Below the pieces are notes generated by a model that did no database searches, was not told where the DNA came from, and saw only the letters and a list, made by a program, of their open reading frames with translations. Below, one piece after another: positions 1-10,301 of a stretch of 64,000 bases of DNA. Made by a program: the position numbers and the translations under genes. The stretch is from positions 186,001 through 250,000 of the forward strand of contig NZ_CP076024.1 of NCBI RefSeq assembly GCF_022788635.1, read 5' to 3'. Position 1 is the first letter of the stretch, and every line of letters starts with the position of its first letter. The DNA is from Methylobacter sp. S3L5C (GTDB lineage: Bacteria; Pseudomonadota; Gammaproteobacteria; Methylococcales; Methylomonadaceae).

Positions 1-408
1 AAGGCTCTCATATTCAGACATGGATATGGTTTGCAGATGCCCTATCATGCTTTTACGAATGCGAAAAATAATGTCTTTGGAAATACAGGAAAAGTGTCGA
101 GCCTGAATGATGTTAAAAATACTGGCTATAATTCTTAGTATTAAACTGACAATTAAAATAACCGAAATATAAAGAATGGGAAGCTGCCATTCGGAAGGGA
201 ATAATCGATTGATAAAGCCGATTGCCACGCCTGGTTTATTCAATAATACTTCATCAACCAACAACGGCATCAGTAACGGTACGGGAACACTGGCAATAGT
301 TGCCAAGATAGCGATGAAATGAGAGTAAATCAGGGCTTTTTTATGTTCCAACGCAATTTGATAGATAGAGCTCCACGTGTAAGCGTGTTTAGTCTGTTTT
401 GATTGCAC
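1..408 (-). CDS. ABC exporter, N-terminal transmembrane part (partial)
   Basis: The frame is open from a GTG at 408 leftward to the window edge, so only about 136 N-terminal residues are visible. They begin VQSKQTKHAYTW and contain hydrophobic helices, with the motif VPLLMPLLVDEVLLNK near residue 45. This is typical of the first helices of type I ABC exporters, in which membrane and ATPase domains are fused, such as MsbA-like or secretion ATPases. The ATPase domain lies outside the window, so substrate and subfamily cannot be told. A TAA stop sits four codons upstream of the GTG, so the start must be within that short stretch; no strong ribosome binding site is visible. Confidence 0.7.
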   Translation of the reverse strand, partial: MQSKQTKHAYTWSSIYQIALEHKKALIYSHFIAILATIASVPVPLLMPLLVDEVLLNKPGVAIGFINRLFPSEWQLPILYISVILIVSLILRIIASIFNIIQARHFSCISKDIIFRIRKSMIGHLQTISMSEYESL

Positions 409-682
409 GACAATAGATTAGATAGTTTTTTTATAAGCGGATGATTGTAGTATCTCACTATTATCATCCTCAATTTAAGGATTAATGCGACAACGTCATT
501 ATAATCAGTATGACTCAAATTCCGGGATCTGAAGGTATTTCTAAATTTGTTAACTAACACAACTATTTCAACGGCTTTTTTTATTATGACATATCTTATA
601 AATCAATGTGATATAAAAGCGCATCTTGACTGTACGCATATGAATTCAGGCCTCTGCCCGCTCTACTGAAAAGCCCGAAACC

Positions 683-1555
683 TTACCTGCTGTCAATTTG
701 CCTAAGCGCACTGGGATGACGAATTAAAACTGAAAATTGTTTTCTGTTTTTACTCAGCCAACCACGGACTTCAACAGTTTTACCAACATACTCATTAACA
801 TCAGGAAATAAAGACAGCCATTGCCGTTCTATCCGTGCTTCAAACTGGCTGGAAAAAACCAGGTAAACAGACTTTGAGGTATTACGAATGCTGACAACCT
901 TTCCTGCCAGTCGCGTCCAGCCATGATGTACTGACTCGGTAAGACTGCCAACCGGTATTGCGGCATACTCCGGTCGCTGCCAAATACCCGATTTAGCCTG
1001 CTCCGCTGCATTCCCGGCGGCAACCAACTCATTAACATAACGCAAATTAGGCGGGTAAATACTAACTGTTGCAAGGCCTGCTTTAACCAAAGACAAGTTA
1101 ATATGCTCTTTTTTTTCGGTAAACAAATACGCTAAAATTCTTCCGTATTTATCGGTTTTCTCAATATCAAATTCCAGTCGAACTTTAGTATTTTTAAGCT
1201 TACCAAGCAACCAAGCCTTGGCTTCTTCTCCACCTGCCTCAGCCGGTTTATCCCTATGTTGAATTTCCGGCGTATTGATTCCCAAAAAACGAATTTTTTT
1301 CCCATTCTCCAACTCAATGGTATCGCCATCATAAACTGTTTTAACACTGTAAAATCCATAACCTGACTTTATATTAACAATTTTTGCATCAGGATTAAAT
1401 CGATCAGAAAAATGCTCACTGCCTTTTGCATCCTGCCATTGATAGATTTTTGAGTCTGCACAAACAGGCAGGCATAGTATTAAGATCAACAAGCCCAGTA
1501 TCAACTTACCTGTATAACCACTAAATTGATCGCTAAAAGAGGGGTTGTTTTGCAT
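683..1555 (-). CDS. secreted thermonuclease-family protein with DUF4124-like N-terminus
   Basis: The 290-residue product starts MQNNPSFSDQF and has a clear signal peptide (GKLILGLLILILCLPVCA, cleavage near residue 33). A short DUF4124-like segment (KIYQWQDAKGSEHFSDR) follows, then a staphylococcal-nuclease (TNase) fold: VYDGDTIELENGKKIRFLGI, NTPE, and DKYGRILAYLF, which carry the usual Asp, Arg and Glu positions of Ca2+-dependent SNase enzymes. The C-terminal ~90 residues look like an OB-type extension (VHHGWTRLAGKVV). The frame also opens at a TTG 75 bases upstream, but ATG 1555 has AAGG nine bases upstream and leaves a proper signal peptide, so it was chosen. Probable role: periplasmic or extracellular nucleic acid degradation. 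Confidence 0.8.
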   Translation of the reverse strand: MQNNPSFSDQFSGYTGKLILGLLILILCLPVCADSKIYQWQDAKGSEHFSDRFNPDAKIVNIKSGYGFYSVKTVYDGDTIELENGKKIRFLGINTPEIQHRDKPAEAGGEEAKAWLLGKLKNTKVRLEFDIEKTDKYGRILAYLFTEKKEHINLSLVKAGLATVSIYPPNLRYVNELVAAGNAAEQAKSGIWQRPEYAAIPVGSLTESVHHGWTRLAGKVVSIRNTSKSVYLVFSSQFEARIERQWLSLFPDVNEYVGKTVEVRGWLSKNRKQFSVLIRHPSALRQIDSR

Positions 1556-1842
1556 TTTATTAAGCCTTAATCTGCCGAAAATAAAACAGAACAAAACCGG
1601 TAAGATTATCCGCAATGGTAAATATTTCAAAGCATAAAATTACCCAAACAGCGTGCAAACGATAAGAAAAGTCTCATCTCTTTTTCTATCATTCGTTACA
1701 TCTATTCGAGATTGTTGTATTATTTTAATAGCAACCACTTGAGTATTATCATTTATCTTAATGCGGATTGCGCCAAAACCTGATGGTAGATATTACTATC
1801 ATGACTTGTAACCTTACACCTGATTTCTCTAAAAAAACTATT

Positions 1843-2157
1843 ATGAGCCAATTAAATCTGCTGCTTCGTTTACTAATAAGTCTTATGTTAGTCTTTTCTA
1901 TTGCTGGTTGTGCCGGAGGTAAAACCTATGAAAGTACGGGTGAATATTTGGACGACTCGGCCATTACTACCAAAGTAAAAACTTCAATATTAGGTGATTC
2001 CAAACTTAAAGTTTTTCAAATTAGTGTTAAAACTTTTAAAGGCGTTGTGCAGCTTAGTGGCTTCGTTAACTCCAATGAAGTCGCTACCAGAGCCACTGAG
2101 ATCACGAGAACGGTTAAAGGAGTCAAAATGGTTAATAACAGTCTCATTGTAAAATAA
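1843..2157 (+). CDS. BON-domain lipoprotein (OsmY/Dps-like periplasmic)
   Basis: The 104-residue product has a lipoprotein signal (LLISLMLVFSIAGC, lipobox AGC) followed by one BON domain: DDSAITTKVKTSILGDSKLK, then VKTFKGVVQLSGFVNS and an end VKGVKMVNNSLIVK. BON domains are thought to bind phospholipid or envelope surfaces and are common in osmotically induced periplasmic proteins. The frame extends upstream to a TTG at 1768 and an in-frame ATG at 1801; ATG 1843 was chosen because it places the lipobox at the usual distance. It is divergent from the thermonuclease gene, with a shared ~290-base promoter region between them. Confidence 0.8.
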   Translation: MSQLNLLLRLLISLMLVFSIAGCAGGKTYESTGEYLDDSAITTKVKTSILGDSKLKVFQISVKTFKGVVQLSGFVNSNEVATRATEITRTVKGVKMVNNSLIVK

Positions 2158-2371
2158 ATAAATTTATTAGTTATTCCAATAAACTTGTTATTAAAATTAC
2201 CGACATCCTAAAGCTAATAACGCACCGATTTATTAAAAGGTACGTTAGCTGATTTCAAATCAGGCTTTGGTAATACTTTTGACTGTTATCATGATATCCC
2301 TGCGCATGAATGGATTATGCGCAGCAAGGTACTAAATAACTGCGATTTTTTATTGATAATCCTATCAATGA

Positions 2372-4111
2372 TTAATAAACATCCCTGACGTAACGCTTAT
2401 CTTTTTTCAGTTGATTAACGTAATCGATAGCTTGCTGTTCTGAAAATTTGCCATGCATGGCGATAATATCATGCAGTGCCTGATCGACGTCTTTTGCCAT
2501 TCGGTAAGCATCACCACAAACAAAGAAATAACCGCCCTGCTCCAACCACAAAAACAACTCGGCACCTTGTTCACGCATCCTGTCTTGTACATAAATTTTG
2601 GCATCCTGGTCTCTGGAGAACGCTAAGTCCAAACGTGTCAGCAAACCGCTTTCCTGAAAATTTTCCAGTTCTTCACGATAAATATAATCAGTTGCTGCGT
2701 TACGATCGCCAAAAAACAACCAGTTGTTACCGGGAGCATTGCGATACTGGCGTTCCTGCAAAAAGGCACGAAAAGGTGCGATACCAGTACCGGGACCGAC
2801 CATAATCATGGGCAGATTATTATCTTCAGGCACCCTGAACACCTTGTTGGGTGTAAAGAAACAACGTACGCTGGTTTCAGCATTAACCAGATCAGCCAAA
2901 AATGTTGAACAAACACCTTTATGTGATCGACCATGGCTATCATAACGGACACTGGCAACCGTTAAATGCACAGCATCCGGATACTGCTTGCCGCTGGAAG
3001 AAATCGAATAGGCTCGATGTTGCAAAGGTTTTAATAGCGCTATAAATTCAGCCGCCGTAAATTCACAAAGCGGAAATTGCAACAATAAATCCAGCGTATC
3101 GCGTCCCCATAAATAATCGGCCAGCTGTTCTTTATTGCCCGTTTCAATAATCCCGTTAAGTTCCTGGTCGCCAGAACGGATGGCAATCTCTTCAATGAGT
3201 TCTTTACTCGGTGCCTTGATCTCAAAATGTTCACGTAATGCCAGCTGTAGGGACATTAATTCACCATTGACCGGCTCGTATTCATCGCCTTTACAACCAA
3301 TAGCATTAATGATAGCGACAACCAGCTCAGGACAGTTGGTTGGCACAACGGACAAGGCATCGCCCGCTTCGTAGGTTAAGCCTGAACCGGCTATTGAAAT
3401 TTCATAATGACGCGTTTCTTTGGACGATGATGCGTCCGTTAATAAGCGATTAACCAACAGTTTGGCCGGGAATGGATTTTTTCGATGGTATTCAGGCTTG
3501 TCGATAACCCGAGGATCAGTTTCGACAATTGTCGTAACAGCGCCTCCGGCCATGTGTGGAATAACAGCAGTCATCCAACGCTCAGCCGGCTCTTCAAAAT
3601 CGACATCACAATCTGCGCGATCATAAACGCGTGTTGCACCCAGTTCAGCCAACTTGACATCCCAGTCTATACCGGCTTGGCAGAATAAATCATAACTGGT
3701 GTCACCCAAGGCCAACACTGAAAACTGCATGCCTTCCAGTCTTGGCATCGTCGCCGCACAAACGCTATCCCATAGCATTTGGGCATTATCCGGCATTTCG
3801 CCTTCACCATAGGTACTGGTAATAACCAGTAAATAATCTATCGCAGACAGCGCATCCGCTTCAATTTCATCCATGCTTTTTACCAAAGGCTTCAAGCCGT
3901 AAGTTTTGGCAACGGCCGCAGCATCATTGGCAACGGCTTCGGCGGTACCCGTTTGGCTACCATACAGTATGGTAATAAGTCGACTATCTGCTTGACTGAC
4001 TGAGCCAGCACTTTGAATCAGATGTGAGTGCATACCGGCAAAAAAACCGCCTAGCCATGCGCGTTGATTTTCGTTATAGGGTGCATCAAGTGGGAGTTGA
4101 GGTGATTTCAT
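2372..4111 (-). CDS. diflavin reductase, sulfite reductase flavoprotein (CysJ)-like
   Basis: The 579-residue product has three parts in order: a flavodoxin domain (ILYGSQTGTAEAVAND, TSTYGEGEMPDNAQ, LALGDTSYDLFCQAG), an FAD-binding/connecting domain (RAYSISSSGKQYPDAVHLTV, then GVCSTFL), and an NADPH-binding ferredoxin-reductase domain (MIMVGPGTGIAPFRAFLQER, FVCGDAYRMAKDVD). It ends YVRDVY, the aromatic tail usual for CysJ and P450 reductases. It would move electrons NADPH to FAD to FMN to a partner. No CysI hemoprotein lies beside it. Instead it follows a GltB-like gene by 64 bases on the same strand, so the two may be co-transcribed. Calling it cysJ is uncertain because the partner is not shown. 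Confidence 0.85.
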   Translation of the reverse strand: MKSPQLPLDAPYNENQRAWLGGFFAGMHSHLIQSAGSVSQADSRLITILYGSQTGTAEAVANDAAAVAKTYGLKPLVKSMDEIEADALSAIDYLLVITSTYGEGEMPDNAQMLWDSVCAATMPRLEGMQFSVLALGDTSYDLFCQAGIDWDVKLAELGATRVYDRADCDVDFEEPAERWMTAVIPHMAGGAVTTIVETDPRVIDKPEYHRKNPFPAKLLVNRLLTDASSSKETRHYEISIAGSGLTYEAGDALSVVPTNCPELVVAIINAIGCKGDEYEPVNGELMSLQLALREHFEIKAPSKELIEEIAIRSGDQELNGIIETGNKEQLADYLWGRDTLDLLLQFPLCEFTAAEFIALLKPLQHRAYSISSSGKQYPDAVHLTVASVRYDSHGRSHKGVCSTFLADLVNAETSVRCFFTPNKVFRVPEDNNLPMIMVGPGTGIAPFRAFLQERQYRNAPGNNWLFFGDRNAATDYIYREELENFQESGLLTRLDLAFSRDQDAKIYVQDRMREQGAELFLWLEQGGYFFVCGDAYRMAKDVDQALHDIIAMHGKFSEQQAIDYVNQLKKDKRYVRDVY

Positions 4112-4175
4112 TTAAGTTACTAACAATTCAATTATTATTAAAGGGTACCTTGCAAAATGTCCGGCTCAACAAATA

Positions 4176-7100
4176 TCAAGCGATTTCTTCGCTCAACATG
4201 CCCTGAACAATACCCAATCCAACAAGTCCGGCCAAATATTCTTCTATACACGGAATATCTGCTAATGCCTGCTTATTAATTTTGTCCTGCTCAATAATCC
4301 AGGCAGTAGATCCTATGGAATAAATACTTTGCACCGAACGATTAATTAACGCGGTTTTATAATCATTAAGGCGTTTAATAGCCAACAGACTGGCAAGCTG
4401 TCCGTCACTATAATTACTGTAGGCTTCGCGAGTGCTTTTAACCAACATTTCCTGTAATTTACGTGGACGGTCAATAATCAGTTTACGCGCAGCTTGCTCT
4501 ATTTTACTTTGTGAACGAAGTATCTCAGGCAAATGTTTAAGCATCTCCCGGGCACATTGTTGTGCTTTTTCAAGCACGGCAAAACTATTAACCAATTTAA
4601 ACGTTAAGGCGTTATCGGCACTGCCATAGTCAGGTATTGCACCACCAAATAGTGGTTGATTTGCCTGATAAGCAGTCTTGACCTGATCAATTTGCTGTTG
4701 CGCCAATGCTTGCGCCAACTCTTCAATCATTTCTTTACGATCCATTGATTGTTGCAAAAACCGGCTTGTTTGTGTTTTATAAAGCCATAAAGGCATGGCG
4801 AATTTAAAATGCTTGCGTTCAGCTTCCCAATTTTTGAGTAAATCTTTCGCCTTACTGGATTTTGCGTAATCTGCATGCTCTACAAGCATGGCCAGAATAA
4901 ACTGCTCATGCGCACGCGCGGTATCGTTGTCTTCGATCAGGCTATGCAAGGAAACAGAAGATTTGTCACACAGGTTTTCCAATAAATTTTCTGGGTCATA
5001 TTGGTAAGCATTACCACCCGACATGCCGTTACAGAAACCTTTACCAAAACCGCCAATATTCAAGACTGCGCCGTTGGTCATATATTCGCAGGCAAAATCG
5101 CCGACTCCTTCTACGACGGCCATTGCGCCAGAGTTTCTAACTGCAAAACGGTCTCCAGCCTCGCCATTGATAAAGGCTTTACCTCCGGTAGCACCAAATA
5201 AGGCAAAGTTACCAATCAACACATTGTTACCGGGTGTTTTAATACCGCCGCCGGGTGATTCAATCACCAATGTCCCGCCACAAGCAGACTTACCGACGCC
5301 ATCATTACAGGTACCCAGATGCTCCATACGCATACCGTCATTTAAAAAAGCGGCATAACTTTGCCCGGCCGAGCCATGGGTACGAATAACAACACTATCC
5401 GGTGCCAAATAACGACGCCCCTGTTCGTGGGTATAAATAACCTTGGAACTCGCAATTTGCTGATCAGTCAATTCGTAGGCAAGCATCCTTTCAATATCAA
5501 TCGCCGCCTGTCCACCCACTGTTTTATTGCAGTTATTTAGTTTAAAAGCATCGCCCTCGATGATAACTTGTGACTGTTTACCATTTATAAGTGCAGTCTT
5601 TACCTGTTCAATGATTTTATTATCAACACTAAAACTGGCTTCCAGATAAACGGGATTTGGCACCATAACAACATCTACCTTGGCCAGCATCCGGGTCAAA
5701 TCAAGTTGACCTACCATTGAGGGATGATTAATCAGATGCAGTAAATCGGTATTACCCCGTATTTCCTGTAAGCTTTTGTAACCTAAAACGGCCAATATTT
5801 CCCTGACTTCGTGTGCCAGATTCATAAAATATTGCGCCAATACCCGCGAGTCACCTTTAAACTCTTCATGTTCGGTCGTTAAACCTGCCGGACACTTAAT
5901 ATTGCAATTTTTCGCCATTACGCAACGCAACATCATCAGCACCGTCGTGCCAAACTCAAACGAATCGGCACCCAGAATTGCTGATTTAACGACATCGAGA
6001 CCGCTTTGATGAGCGCCACTGCCACGCAATATTACTTTATCGCGCAATCCGTTGACGGCCAAGGCCTGATGGACTTCTGCAATACCAATTTCAGGTGATC
6101 GTCCGCTGTTTTTTAGACTGGTAACAGCCGCAGCTCCCGTACCACCGGTATTACCGGCAACGTTGATAACATCCGCACCGGCTTTGGCAACACCGACGGC
6201 AATGGTACCAATACCCTCGGATGAAACCAGCTTGACACCGACTTTAACGCGCGCAGCTTTAGCATCATGGATTAACTGCCCCAAATCTTCGATTGAGTAA
6301 GTATCATGGTGTGGCGGTGGACTAACCAATTCGACTCGAGGAGTACCACCACGTAAGGCGGCAATTTCTACTGAGACTTTAGTCGCAGGTAATTGACCGC
6401 CTTCGCCGGGTTTTGCACCCTGAGCTATCTTAATTTCAATTTCTCTAATATTGGGATCAGCCAAATAACCAGCCCAAACACCAAAGCGTCCTGATGCAAA
6501 TTGCTTAATATTACAGGAACGTAGTGTGTTAAAACGACTGGAATGTTCACCACCTTCGCCAGAGTTACTTAACGCTCCCACGATATTAATACCTTCGGCA
6601 ACGGCTTCATGTGCTTCGGCTATTAAAGCACCATGGCTCATCGCACCTGACGCAAGCATGGCAGTGATTTCATGCGCTGGTTGTACTTCATTTAAGGCAA
6701 TCGGGTCACGGGCAGTTTTTATTGCACTTAAATAATTTGCCAACCTGCTATCAGCATCAAAAACACTTACAACCAGAGTAGCATCGACCACAGCAAAGCT
6801 AAATTTAGTATCAGCAAATCGATTTTTAAAATGCTCCGCCAATTGCTGCAAACGCTGACTGGAAGAACTCTCGGTTAAACAAACTATATATTCATCATCA
6901 TTGATTTTATTTACGCTTAAGCCACGAATCAAATAATTAATATTACCGTGTAGATTTTGTTTACACAGAATGCGATCAAAATCTGGCGTCGTTATAGCTG
7001 AAGTAACATCGGCAGGAAAATCCATAATATCGCGTAATGACGCCGGCCTGGAATCACGTTCAACGTACAGATTTTTAGCAAAACTACGATAAGCGGGCGT

Positions 7101-9659
7101 AATACCAAAACTATCGATTTGTTCAGGTGTGCGTTTTTCATAACCTGAATCAATATAAGCGGTATCACTTGCTACCGGTGATTTATCTTGGGGAATATAT
7201 AAAATCGCCTCATCGGTCATATTAATATATTCTCTGACTGCCGTATTGCCATAAGAATGACCTGCACCATCCTGGCGCTCTTTAAACAAACCTAAAAATG
7301 GAATGTCTTTTTCTTCCCGGACAGCCAGCGCTTTTTGATGCCATTCGCTGGCACTGGCAGCAATATCAGCATAACGCACACCACCAACTGAAGCATGAAT
7401 ATTAGGAAAATAAGGACTTAATCTGGGCTCGTCAGTATCCAAATAATTAGATTCAAAGAATTCACCACCGATATAACTTTCCACCGTACACAAACCAAAT
7501 TTACCCATGGTCTTCATGAGTGATTTCTCTGCGGCTTTTTGATATTTATCAAAAGTTTTTTGTTGTTCCGCTACAGGGTAATGACTGATAACACGGTTGT
7601 ATACACTGATAGGGCAGATGGCTGAGGCGCCAAAACCTAAAATGGTGGCAATATCATGGGGACTGGCGGCTTGTCCGGTTTCAGCAATTAATGATGAATT
7701 AAAGCGTAAACCTTCTTTAACCAAATGCTGATTAGCTGCTGCTATCATTAACAAGGCAGGAATAGCGGCAAGCTCCTGACTGATATTGATATCGCTTAAA
7801 ATAATAATACCGGTATTATTTCTGGCTGCCTGCTCAACCTGCTCACAAACAACCAATAAAGCTGCTTCCAGAGCATCTTCATTGCTTTTGGCATCAGTAA
7901 AGTCAGGCCTATATAACATATCCAGCGTGATAGTGCTGACTGTGACTTGCCGGCGAATTTGTTCCAGATGTGTCCGCTGCAAAATGGGCGTATCAATAAC
8001 CAGTTGTTTGCTTGGTTCATCTGAAAAAGTAGGTTTTGCACCTAGCGCCACGCGCAAGGTCATACCGTCACTTTCCCGAATTGAATCCAGCGGTGGGTTG
8101 GTTACTTGAGCAAAGCGCTGGCTAAAATAACGTGACATCCCACCTTCAGCACTGGATAAGGCATTGGGTGCCAAACCGTAACCCATAGCCGATACTTTTT
8201 CTGCACCGGTTGCCAGCATAGGATCAAGCAGAAACCTAAAGCTTTCCTGATTAAGGGAATACGCAGTATGTTGCTGATCTATGTTAAAAGTATGCTCGTT
8301 ATTGAGTTCTGATAATTCAACGAGTGGCAGTTCAGTTAGATGGATGCAACTCAGCACCAATAAAGCCTGATAATCCTGCTCACCAGCCAATCGATCCATA
8401 ACTTCATGGTTGTTATAAGCTTTGCCTGTACTATGATCAAAATACAGCATACCGCCCGCTTCAATACGGCCGCGCTTCAAAACCTCTTTAGGTGGGAAAT
8501 CTATTTGACCTGCTTCTGACATTACCGCCAAATAGTCTTCGGTTTCTACTGAACGCAAAGGCCGTAAGCCCAGACGATCCAGGCGAGCGCCAACACGAAT
8601 ACCATCATTGAAAATTAATGCGGCAGGGCCGTCATTTTTTTCTTCATACAAACTGAAATATTCCAGCATCGCACGAACAGACGGCGATAAAGTGGTATCA
8701 TTTTCCCATGCAGGCGGCATCATTGCCAAAACAGCGGTGACTATATCCATATCATCTTCGTTGATACGACGGGTCAGTGTTTGATCCAGACGTCCGGAAT
8801 CTGATTGGCCACAAGGAAAAATAAGATGTTTGTTATTTTGCCTGGCAATAGCGCTTTCACTTAGCCTGTTTTTCTTGTCAGTATTTAACTCACCATTGTG
8901 CGCCATATAACGAAATGGCTGCGCCATCATGGTTGCTGGTGCTGTATTGGTAGAAAACCGGGTATGAAAAAACAGGGTACAGATTTCGTGATCAGTATCG
9001 TACAGATCTTTAAAATAAGGGATTACTTCAAACGAATTTAAGCGACCTTTATAAACCTGAGTACGGGAACTCATCGATAACGGGTAAAAACCTGCTAACT
9101 CGTCAAGGGTAAATCCTTCAACTTCAATGCATAACAAGGCAGCCTGAATATGCTTTTCAAAGTCTTTATGTGACGCATTTTTCAAACTGTCGGGACGACC
9201 GAACACACACTGCTTTATTGGCAATTGGGCTTTTACCGCTGCAGCATTAATAACGTTAAGATCTACGGGGATAGTACGCCACAAGATAATCGGCAGGTTA
9301 AAATCTTTAAAGTGACGTTCAATTAATTCATTTGCCGCAGAATCATAATGATCATGATCTTCAGGAAAAAAGAAATTGGCAACGCCAAATTGCCCTAGTT
9401 CGAGACTGTCAATTCCAGTTATTTTACGAAAGAACTTGAGGGATAAATCTATATTAACGCCTGCACCATCGCCGATACCTTCTGCACTCATGCCACCACG
9501 ATGGGGAATAGTACACAAGGCTTCATGGGATTTAGCGAGTAAATCGTGGGTTTGCTTACTCTTTTTGTGAGTAATAAACCCCACACCGCAACTATCCTGC
9601 GATAAATCAGCGTTGTAAAGCATAGCGTTTTTATTACCTAATCGGGAATTTTTATTCAT
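4176..9659 (-). CDS. glutamate synthase large-subunit (GltB)-like, extended
   Basis: The 1827-residue protein has the GltB layout: class II glutamine amidotransferase with presumed nucleophile Cys24 (SQDSCGVGF, GDGAGVNID), a central domain, an FMN-binding synthase barrel (AMSHGALIAEAHEAVAEGIN, KPGEGGQLPATKVS, GNTGGTGAAAVTSLKNSG), and a GltB beta-helix (about residues 1420-1560). Family enzymes make two glutamates from glutamine and 2-oxoglutarate. Two things are odd. The iron-sulfur cysteines (C1246, C1252, C1256) are spaced CX5CX3C, not the usual CX5CX4C, and about 270 residues extend past the beta-helix. Usual bacterial GltB is near 1500 residues. No gltD is adjacent; a diflavin reductase follows. 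ATG 9659 places Cys24 after a short propeptide, as in the family. Confidence 0.85.
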   Translation of the reverse strand: MNKNSRLGNKNAMLYNADLSQDSCGVGFITHKKSKQTHDLLAKSHEALCTIPHRGGMSAEGIGDGAGVNIDLSLKFFRKITGIDSLELGQFGVANFFFPEDHDHYDSAANELIERHFKDFNLPIILWRTIPVDLNVINAAAVKAQLPIKQCVFGRPDSLKNASHKDFEKHIQAALLCIEVEGFTLDELAGFYPLSMSSRTQVYKGRLNSFEVIPYFKDLYDTDHEICTLFFHTRFSTNTAPATMMAQPFRYMAHNGELNTDKKNRLSESAIARQNNKHLIFPCGQSDSGRLDQTLTRRINEDDMDIVTAVLAMMPPAWENDTTLSPSVRAMLEYFSLYEEKNDGPAALIFNDGIRVGARLDRLGLRPLRSVETEDYLAVMSEAGQIDFPPKEVLKRGRIEAGGMLYFDHSTGKAYNNHEVMDRLAGEQDYQALLVLSCIHLTELPLVELSELNNEHTFNIDQQHTAYSLNQESFRFLLDPMLATGAEKVSAMGYGLAPNALSSAEGGMSRYFSQRFAQVTNPPLDSIRESDGMTLRVALGAKPTFSDEPSKQLVIDTPILQRTHLEQIRRQVTVSTITLDMLYRPDFTDAKSNEDALEAALLVVCEQVEQAARNNTGIIILSDINISQELAAIPALLMIAAANQHLVKEGLRFNSSLIAETGQAASPHDIATILGFGASAICPISVYNRVISHYPVAEQQKTFDKYQKAAEKSLMKTMGKFGLCTVESYIGGEFFESNYLDTDEPRLSPYFPNIHASVGGVRYADIAASASEWHQKALAVREEKDIPFLGLFKERQDGAGHSYGNTAVREYINMTDEAILYIPQDKSPVASDTAYIDSGYEKRTPEQIDSFGITPAYRSFAKNLYVERDSRPASLRDIMDFPADVTSAITTPDFDRILCKQNLHGNINYLIRGLSVNKINDDEYIVCLTESSSSQRLQQLAEHFKNRFADTKFSFAVVDATLVVSVFDADSRLANYLSAIKTARDPIALNEVQPAHEITAMLASGAMSHGALIAEAHEAVAEGINIVGALSNSGEGGEHSSRFNTLRSCNIKQFASGRFGVWAGYLADPNIREIEIKIAQGAKPGEGGQLPATKVSVEIAALRGGTPRVELVSPPPHHDTYSIEDLGQLIHDAKAARVKVGVKLVSSEGIGTIAVGVAKAGADVINVAGNTGGTGAAAVTSLKNSGRSPEIGIAEVHQALAVNGLRDKVILRGSGAHQSGLDVVKSAILGADSFEFGTTVLMMLRCVMAKNCNIKCPAGLTTEHEEFKGDSRVLAQYFMNLAHEVREILAVLGYKSLQEIRGNTDLLHLINHPSMVGQLDLTRMLAKVDVVMVPNPVYLEASFSVDNKIIEQVKTALINGKQSQVIIEGDAFKLNNCNKTVGGQAAIDIERMLAYELTDQQIASSKVIYTHEQGRRYLAPDSVVIRTHGSAGQSYAAFLNDGMRMEHLGTCNDGVGKSACGGTLVIESPGGGIKTPGNNVLIGNFALFGATGGKAFINGEAGDRFAVRNSGAMAVVEGVGDFACEYMTNGAVLNIGGFGKGFCNGMSGGNAYQYDPENLLENLCDKSSVSLHSLIEDNDTARAHEQFILAMLVEHADYAKSSKAKDLLKNWEAERKHFKFAMPLWLYKTQTSRFLQQSMDRKEMIEELAQALAQQQIDQVKTAYQANQPLFGGAIPDYGSADNALTFKLVNSFAVLEKAQQCAREMLKHLPEILRSQSKIEQAARKLIIDRPRKLQEMLVKSTREAYSNYSDGQLASLLAIKRLNDYKTALINRSVQSIYSIGSTAWIIEQDKINKQALADIPCIEEYLAGLVGLGIVQGMLSEEIA

Positions 9660-10155
9660 TATCCAGCCCGTACTCTCATCATATCGTTATGTGCAGCGTT
9701 TAGTGTCGGTTTATATCAATGGCCATCATAATTATATGTACCAGATTAACGCATTAAATCACTGTGAAATTATTTAAAAATCACTTAATAAACCGTGAAA
9801 TGTTAGCATAATCAGGCTCCTTTGTCATTCAAGCCCGAGTAATTTGCCATATTTATCTATTAACTCAGCTTATAAATAAAAAGCCGGCAACTTGTTTTAC
9901 CAGTGTACAAAAGAAAAGAAAGCTATTTTTAATTATTTTAACTGATTGTTATACCTGCTATCATCCAGAATAAGATTATGCAGAATGTCAAATTAAATTG
10001 GGTCTACAAAAGAAGCTGGCAATTCGCTTATAAGCTCGTTTGCTCATCGGTAAAGTTGGCGCCTTACCAGTTGATGGCGCATTAACATTCCAAAAGCATT
10101 ACTCACCAGATGCTTAATTTACTGACTCAAAAAATCCACAGAAAAATAAATATAA
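9660..10155. other. intergenic, no gene seen
   Basis: About 500 AT-rich bases lie between the GltB-like gene and the putative left attachment site. No reading frame with family features, no RNA gene and no clear terminator was recognised here. The promoter of the GltB-like gene should lie at its left edge. Confidence 0.5.
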
Positions 10156-10254
10156 GCAATAAAAAACCCGCCAAGCCAGATAACTTGCGGGTTTGTGTAA
10201 TGCTTTGCACTTCACTGAATGCCTAACTGGTGCCGATGGCCTGTCTTGAATTGC
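10156..10254 (-). other. candidate attL: decayed tRNA-Leu 3' end plus terminator
   Basis: This stretch repeats, in the same order and orientation, sequence found at the 3' end of the intact tRNA-Leu at 34985. A 22-base block (10156-10177), a 17-base block (acttgcgggtttgtgta) and tggtgccgatggcc (10228-10241, the CCA end and acceptor strand) are all identical. Beyond them TTGAA of the T-loop is kept but the rest has decayed. This is the arrangement left when an element enters a tRNA 3' end: the intact gene stays on the integrase side and a fragment marks the far side. Spacing between the blocks differs by several bases, so it is not a perfect duplication. Confidence 0.55.
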
Positions 10255-10301
10255 CACTACAAGCCGCGATAACAAAGGAGGCAAAAAACAAATATTAAAA
10301 C

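Noticed and set aside
330-560. 76-codon frame overlapping the ABC gene
   Set aside because: It overlaps the exporter frame, has no family features and no ribosome binding site.
1556-1630. TTG 1630 as the start of the thermonuclease gene
   Set aside because: It adds 25 residues before a good signal peptide; ATG 1555 has a Shine-Dalgarno-like AAGG.
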